60,751 bases of DNA from Rhodospirillales bacterium (GTDB taxonomy: Bacteria > Pseudomonadota > Alphaproteobacteria > Reyranellales > Reyranellaceae), in contig JACPOB010000052.1 of assembly GCA_016185145.1 (NCBI GenBank), positions 1-60,751 of the forward strand, given 5' to 3'. Shown here piece by piece: positions 57,473 to 60,751 of this stretch; position 1 is the first letter of the stretch; each line of letters begins with the position of its first letter. Both the position numbers and the translations under genes were made by a program. A model generated the notes under the pieces. That model searched no databases and was not told where the DNA came from. It was given only the letters and a program-made list of their open reading frames with translations.

Positions 57473-58018
57473 CTACTTCTTTCGGAAACTGTCGAGCTTG
57501 ACGACCTTGGAGGCGGCGTCCTCGGGCTTGGCCTCGGCGGCCTGATCGGCGCCGGCCTCCGGCTTGGTTTCCGAGCTGGCGGGTGCCGCCAGCGGCGGGC
57601 GCTTTTCGGCCGGCGGCAGGGCAGCCGACGGGGCGGCGGGGGGCTCGGCCTTTTCGCCGCCTTTGTCCTTGCGATCGAACTGCAGGCCGAAGCGCACCGA
57701 CGGATCGACGAAGGCCGAGAGTGCGGCGAACGGCACCCGGATGCGTTCCTGCTGCTTGTTGAAGCTCACCGTCACCTCGAAGTGGTTGGGGCCGAGGATC
57801 AGGTCCCAGTACTGGTGCTGGAGCACGATCGTCATCTCTTCCGGGTACTTGGCGCGCAGATAGTCGGGCAACACGACGCCCGGGTCGGTGCTGCGGAAGG
57901 AGATGTAGAAATGGTGCGAGCCGGGAAGGCCTTTCTCGGCGACCTGCGTCAGCACGCGACGGACGACGCTGCGCAGCGCGTCGTCGACGAGAGCGTCGTA
58001 GTGGAAGCGATCGTTCAT
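57473..58018 (-). CDS. sspB: SspB, ClpXP adaptor for ssrA-tagged proteins (alpha type)
   Basis: The 181-residue protein matches the alphaproteobacterial SspB: an N-terminal helix (YDALVDDALRSVVRRVLTQV), the tag-binding beta sandwich (HHFYISFRSTDPGVVLPDYL, LGPNHFEVTVSF, RIRVPFAALSAFVDPSVRFG), then a long flexible Ala/Pro/Glu tail ending VVKLDSFRKK, the ClpX-docking element. It delivers tmRNA-tagged peptides to ClpXP. The tmRNA gene itself lies about 85 bp upstream on the same strand, an informative neighbourhood. Confidence 0.93.
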   Translation of the reverse strand: MNDRFHYDALVDDALRSVVRRVLTQVAEKGLPGSHHFYISFRSTDPGVVLPDYLRAKYPEEMTIVLQHQYWDLILGPNHFEVTVSFNKQQERIRVPFAALSAFVDPSVRFGLQFDRKDKGGEKAEPPAAPSAALPPAEKRPPLAAPASSETKPEAGADQAAEAKPEDAASKVVKLDSFRKK

Positions 58019-58099
58019 GGCCTGTCGGAAATTTCGCGAAACATCGTCGACCCGCGTACCATCAGAGTCAATCGTAGGAAACCCCGAATGCGAGGAGGA

Positions 58100-58406
58100 A
58101 AGTGGGAGGGCTTCTGTTGCCCGGTGCCCTCCCGAACCGCGCTTACGTCCGCTGTTTAGGCGGCAGCAGCGAGTGTAACGGTGTTATCGTTAGCACTTGT
58201 GAATGGCCCGTCACGGCGGAACCATACCGAGCAAAAACCGCGCCTTTACCACGCTCGTCGATCCTGGTTCGCCCCCATCGACTCCGCACCTGTTCGGATT
58301 GGAGGTGAATGGTGGAGGCGCCGGGTACTGCCCCCGGGTCCGAAACGCTTATTCCACGCGGCGTTTATCGCCATAGTCGGTTTCCCGACGCGACCAATAT
58401 AAGCGC
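58100..58406 (-). ncRNA. ssrA: Permuted two-piece tmRNA
   Basis: Read on the minus strand, the acceptor piece comes first. It has a closing stem (58399-58405 with 58346-58352) around two hairpins, then a T-arm-like CCGGG-GGCAGTA-CCCGG and the acceptor 3' end CGCCTCCACCA ending at 58310. After a 33-base spacer the coding piece starts GGGGGCGAACCAGGATCGAC at 58276; its GGGGGCG pairs with CGCCTCC. The tag frame from 58194 to 58156 reads ANDNTVTLAAAA then TAA. This order of pieces is the alphaproteobacterial permuted form. It ends at a hairpin at 58104-58133. The exact mature ends are inferred. Confidence 0.9.
58104..58133 (-). terminator. 3' hairpin of the tmRNA transcript
   Basis: GGGAGGGC with GCCCTCCC, an 8-bp stem with a 14-base loop, followed on the minus strand by ACTTTCC. 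It may be the terminator of ssrA or the 3' stem of the coding piece. Confidence 0.55.
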
Positions 58407-58445
58407 TTGGATGGGAGTTTTGAAGGCGCGGATCGCTCCGCGTGG

Positions 58446-58460
58446 GTACGAAATTCGTAC
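58446..58460. promoter_or_regulatory. Candidate YefM operator, distal palindrome
   Basis: GTACGAAATTCGTAC, a perfect 7+1+7 palindrome 40 bp before the yefM ATG, between ssrA and yefM. Its half-sites contain GTAC as in the proximal site. Confidence 0.5.
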
Positions 58461-58480
58461 TGCTTTCTCGTATACAATTA

Positions 58481-58490
58481 CCTGTACAGG
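58481..58490. promoter_or_regulatory. Candidate YefM operator, proximal palindrome
   Basis: CCTGTACAGG contains TGTACA, the core hexamer known for YefM operators in E. coli. It overlaps the ribosome-binding site (CAGGAG) of yefM and lies just after a TATACAAT -10-like element at 58471-58478, so binding would block both transcription and ribosome access. Confidence 0.6.
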
Positions 58491-58499
58491 AGCTCCTCA

Positions 58500-58787
58500 A
58501 TGGACGTGATCTCATATAGCCGCGCGCGTCAGGACCTCGCGTGTCTGATGGACAAGGTAAGCGACGATCGGTCGCCGCTCATTGTGACGCGGAGGGGGAG
58601 CAAGTCGGTCGTTGTCCTCTCCCTGGAAGAATACCGGGGTATGGAAGAGACGCTTTACCTCATGCGCAGCCCGGCGAATGCGCGCCGCTTGCTGCGATCG
58701 ATCAAGGCCGCAGAGCGGGGCCAAGTCGTACCGCGTGCCTTGGTCGAGCCGAAGTCCGCAAAGGGACGTCGCCGAGCCAAGCGGTGA
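58500..58787 (+). CDS. yefM: Antitoxin YefM (Phd family)
   Basis: The 95-residue protein follows the E. coli YefM pattern closely: ISYSRARQDLACLMDKVSDD, SLEEYRGMEETLYLMRSPAN and ARRLLRSI. The N-terminal part dimerises and binds DNA, and the C-terminal part neutralises YoeB. The C terminus (EPKSAKGRRRAKR) is more basic than usual. The ATG at 58500 follows CAGGAG, and the stop overlaps the toxin start (GTGA), a standard type II arrangement. It is divergent from ssrA. Confidence 0.93.
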   Translation: MDVISYSRARQDLACLMDKVSDDRSPLIVTRRGSKSVVVLSLEEYRGMEETLYLMRSPANARRLLRSIKAAERGQVVPRALVEPKSAKGRRRAKR

Positions 58788-59050
58788 GAATTGCCTTCAC
58801 GGCGCCGGGTTGGGCGGACTATCTGCATTGGCAGGAAGCTGACCCGACCATCGCCCGGTGTCTCAATCTCCTCATCAAGGAGACATCGTGGACGCCGTTC
58901 GGCGGGATAGGCAAGCCGGAGCCGTTGCGAGGCGCTTATGCCGGGTGGTGGTCGAGACGCATCAATAGTGAGCACCGGCTGGTCTACCGCATCCCCGGGC
59001 AGGGGGCCGATAAGCAACTCGAAATTGCCCAGTGCCGCTATCATTACTGA
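58784..59050 (+). CDS. yoeB: Toxin YoeB (RelE-fold mRNA endoribonuclease)
   Basis: The 88-residue protein has the diagnostic YoeB features: DYLHWQEADPTIARCLNLLI, GKPEPLRGAYAGWWSRRINS (catalytic Glu and Arg), EHRLVYRI and the terminal CRYHY with the catalytic His and Tyr. It cleaves mRNA in the ribosomal A site. The start is GTG overlapping the yefM stop. All residues needed for activity appear to be present, so the module is probably functional. Confidence 0.93.
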   Translation: MRIAFTAPGWADYLHWQEADPTIARCLNLLIKETSWTPFGGIGKPEPLRGAYAGWWSRRINSEHRLVYRIPGQGADKQLEIAQCRYHY

Positions 59051-59133
59051 GTATCAACGGATTTGTGGGCAAGAAAGGTTGGCAGGGGCGCACTGGCCGC
59101 TAAAGTGCGGCCAAAGAAAAGCAGGACCCTGCC

Positions 59134-60069
59134 ATGCCCCTCTCCACCGACCAGCAGGCCGAAATCGACCAGGCCCGCGGTGGCGCGCAGCCGACGCTGC
59201 GGCCAATCGCTCCACTACTGGAGGAGATCCTCTTCCAGGCGCTGCCGGTGCTCGATCACGGCTTTGTCCGCGTCGTCGACTACATGGGAGATGATGCCGC
59301 CGTCGTGCAGGCCGCCCGCGTCAGCTATGGGCGCGGCACCAAGAAGGTCAGCGAGGACCGTGGACTGATCAACTATCTGATGCGGCATCGCCACACGACG
59401 CCGTTCGAGATGTGCGAGATCAAGTACCACGTGAAGCTGCCGATCTTCGTGGCGCGCCAGTGGATCCGCCATCGCACCGCCAACGTGAACGAATATTCGG
59501 CGCGCTACTCGATCCTCGACAACGAGTACTATGTCCCGAAACCCGAGCACTTGGCCGCGCAGAGCAAGGCCAACCGCCAGGGCCGCGACCGGGTGCTCTC
59601 GGGCAAGGAGGCCGAGCGCGTGTTCGAGCTCCTGAAGAAGGACGCCGAGCTGGTCTACGAGCATTACATGGAGATGCTGAACGAGGGCGAGACGGGCGAG
59701 CCGCTCGATCCCGAACGTTCCGGCCTGGCGCGTGAGCTGGCGCGCATGAACCTGTCGCTCGCCTTCTATACCCAGTGGTACTGGAAGACCAACCTTCACA
59801 ATCTCATGCACTTCCTGTCGCTGCGCGCCGACGCCCACGCGCAGTACGAAATCCGCGTCTATGCCGACGTCATGCTGGATACGCTGAAGCGCTGGTGCCC
59901 GATCAGCTACGATGCCTTCATGGAATACCGGATGGGCGGCGCGCATCTCTCCAAGACCGGCTTGGCCGCGATCAAGCGCATGATCGCGGGCGAGAAGCTC
60001 GACCAGAAATCGAGCGGGCTCAACCCGCGCGAATGGCGGGAGCTCGTGGCGGTGCTGGGCCTTGGCTAG
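59134..60069 (+). CDS. thyX: Flavin-dependent thymidylate synthase ThyX
   Basis: The 311-residue enzyme has the ThyX signature [15 protein letters not shown] (RHRxxSxNxxSxR type, with Ala for the usual first Ser). It makes dTMP from dUMP using FAD and methylenetetrahydrofolate. [14 protein letters not shown] and [20 protein letters not shown] are also typical. It is long by comparison with short ThyX proteins because of an N-terminal extension and a C-terminal domain usual in alphaproteobacteria. A GNAT gene overlaps its end by 8 bp. Confidence 0.93.
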   Translation: MPLSTDQQAEIDQARGGAQPTLRPIAPLLEEILFQALPVLDHGFVRVVDYMGDDAAVVQAARVSYGRGTKKVSEDRGLINYLMRHRHTTPFEMCEIKYHVKLPIFVARQWIRHRTANVNEYSARYSILDNEYYVPKPEHLAAQSKANRQGRDRVLSGKEAERVFELLKKDAELVYEHYMEMLNEGETGEPLDPERSGLARELARMNLSLAFYTQWYWKTNLHNLMHFLSLRADAHAQYEIRVYADVMLDTLKRWCPISYDAFMEYRMGGAHLSKTGLAAIKRMIAGEKLDQKSSGLNPREWRELVAVLGLG

Positions 60070-60619
60070 GGAAAGCCCCGGCCGGCTGCGGCTGCTGCGC
60101 GAACGGCCGCGCGATCACGAAGCGATCGAGGAGATGAACGAGGCGGCGTTCGGTCCCGACCGGCAGCACAAGACCGTCTACCGCCTGCGCGAGGACGTGA
60201 AGCCGATCAAGGAGCTGTGCTTCGTCGCCATCGACCAGAAAGGCCGCATGGTGGCCTCGATCCGCAACTGGCCGATCCTGGTCAACGAACGCTGGCCTGC
60301 CGTCCTGCTGGGCCCCCTCGCCATCTCGCCTGAGCTGCGTGGCCTGGGCTACGGCAAGGCGCTGATGTGGCACTCGATGGCGCAGTCGCGCATGCTGGGC
60401 CACAGCCGCATCATCCTGGTCGGCGATCCGGAGTACTACAATCAGTTCGGCTTTCGTCGCGACTTGGCGCTCAATATCCAGCTTCCGGGCTGGGTCGAGG
60501 AACGCCGCTTCCTGGCGCTCGAGCTGGTCGCTGGCTCGATGATCGGCGTGCACGGCATGATCGGCAAGTGGGACGCCCGCAAGGCCGCCGCTGCGGGCCG
60601 CAAGAGGAAGCGCTCATAG
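60062..60619 (+). CDS. GNAT-family N-acetyltransferase (YhbS-like)
   Basis: The 185-residue protein has the acetyl-CoA-binding motif [20 protein letters not shown] (Q/RxxGxG/A form RGLGYG). It also has the YhbS-type [20 protein letters not shown] and [18 protein letters not shown]. The start is TTG at 60062, within the thyX 3' end, so translation is likely coupled. The substrate is unknown. The basic tail ([10 protein letters not shown]) is unusual. Confidence 0.88.
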   Translation: MARESPGRLRLLRERPRDHEAIEEMNEAAFGPDRQHKTVYRLREDVKPIKELCFVAIDQKGRMVASIRNWPILVNERWPAVLLGPLAISPELRGLGYGKALMWHSMAQSRMLGHSRIILVGDPEYYNQFGFRRDLALNIQLPGWVEERRFLALELVAGSMIGVHGMIGKWDARKAAAAGRKRKRS

Positions 60620-60722
60620 GACCGCGGGCCTCCAGGCCCGCTCATGATTCATGCTCTTCCGGACCGCGAGCCTCCGGCTCGCTCCGGCTTTCATGAGCGC
60701 GCCGGGGGCTCGCGGTCCGGTA
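60618..60722. repeat. Family A cluster (locus 7)
   Basis: Unit GGACCGCGGGCCTCCAGGCC-CGCTCATGA (60619-60647) is followed by a second pair at 60660-60720 (GGACCGCGAGCCTCCGGCTC...TCATGAGCGCGCCGGGGGCT-CGCGGTCC). It lies downstream of the GNAT gene; the convergent gene, if any, is beyond the window. 60723-60751 shows nothing. Confidence 0.8.
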
Positions 60723-60751
60723 GTGCAGGACGCCGTGGCAGGCCGGGGCAC

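Noticed and set aside
58181..58402. Possible small plus-strand protein or plus-strand RNA
   Set aside because: The structure is explained by the tmRNA on the minus strand: acceptor CCTCCACCA, GGGGGCG 5' end and the ANDN tag.

Overview
The window is GC-rich DNA, densely coded on both strands, from an alphaproteobacterium. The best taxonomic evidence is a circularly permuted two-piece tmRNA gene (58100-58406, minus strand) next to an alpha-type sspB. A ybhL-type leader before a Bax-inhibitor-1 gene, a DUF4169 gene, and dispersed CCTCACCCTGAGGAGC-type repeats point the same way. The many orphan solute receptors, CoA-transferases and aromatic or amide catabolic genes suggest a large-genome soil or freshwater heterotroph (Hyphomicrobiales or Reyranella-like; the genus is a guess). 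No tRNA, rRNA, CRISPR array or intact insertion sequence was found.

Layout. 0.5-7.8 kb: phhB, a peptide-type ABC importer (receptor on plus, BCDF on minus) with a NicC-like aromatic hydroxylase at the end of the operon, and a metallopeptidase. 7.9-11.5 kb: a minus-strand run of tctC receptor, mug DNA glycosylase, a DUF1254/DUF1214 protein and an exported SOD-like protein. 11.7-19.6 kb: a receiver protein, acyl-CoA dehydrogenase plus two class III CoA-transferases in an overlapping operon, an AidB-type acyl-CoA dehydrogenase, a sirtuin and a small tyrosine phosphatase. 19.7-25.1 kb: a TRAP receptor with a damaged or unusual 5' end, a dimethylformamidase-like large subunit, and a divergent tctC plus phosphotriesterase pair. 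25.1-31.6 kb: a LysR-centred group with a double carboxymuconolactone-decarboxylase-like protein, DUF2255, two tandem cupins (one cytosolic, one exported) and a periplasmic molybdenum hydroxylase.

31.7-38.5 kb: an F420-type LLM oxidoreductase, small conserved genes, and a group (Zn-alcohol dehydrogenase, MORN protein, HdeD, cytochrome c, CBS protein, universal stress protein) whose promoters carry two perfect and two one-mismatch TTGA-N6-TCAA boxes. This looks like a low-oxygen FNR/FixK regulon. 38.5-39.8 kb is lower in GC and decaying, and holds a strong promoter feeding a gene frameshifted at a 14-bp tandem repeat. 40-47.4 kb: thpR, tesA, a ybbA-ybbP-type exporter, a BI-1 gene, nhaA and an HxlR regulator. 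47.4-54.8 kb: AsmA, a nitroreductase, an RHH protein, and a typA gene that has lost its G4 (NKxD) segment and its frame. 55-60.7 kb: an SH3 protein, class I fumarase, then sspB-ssrA-yefM-yoeB-thyX and a GNAT.

Two repeat families punctuate gene ends. Family A (7 loci) has REP-like units built on GGACCGCG(G/A)GC...TCATGA, mostly in inverted pairs between convergent genes. Family B (3 loci) is the CCTCACCCTGAGGAGC type. The most coherent finds are the trans-translation/toxin cluster at 57.5-59.05 kb, the putative low-oxygen regulon at 34-38.5 kb, the frame-switching repeat at 39.4 kb, and the covarying family A hairpins.
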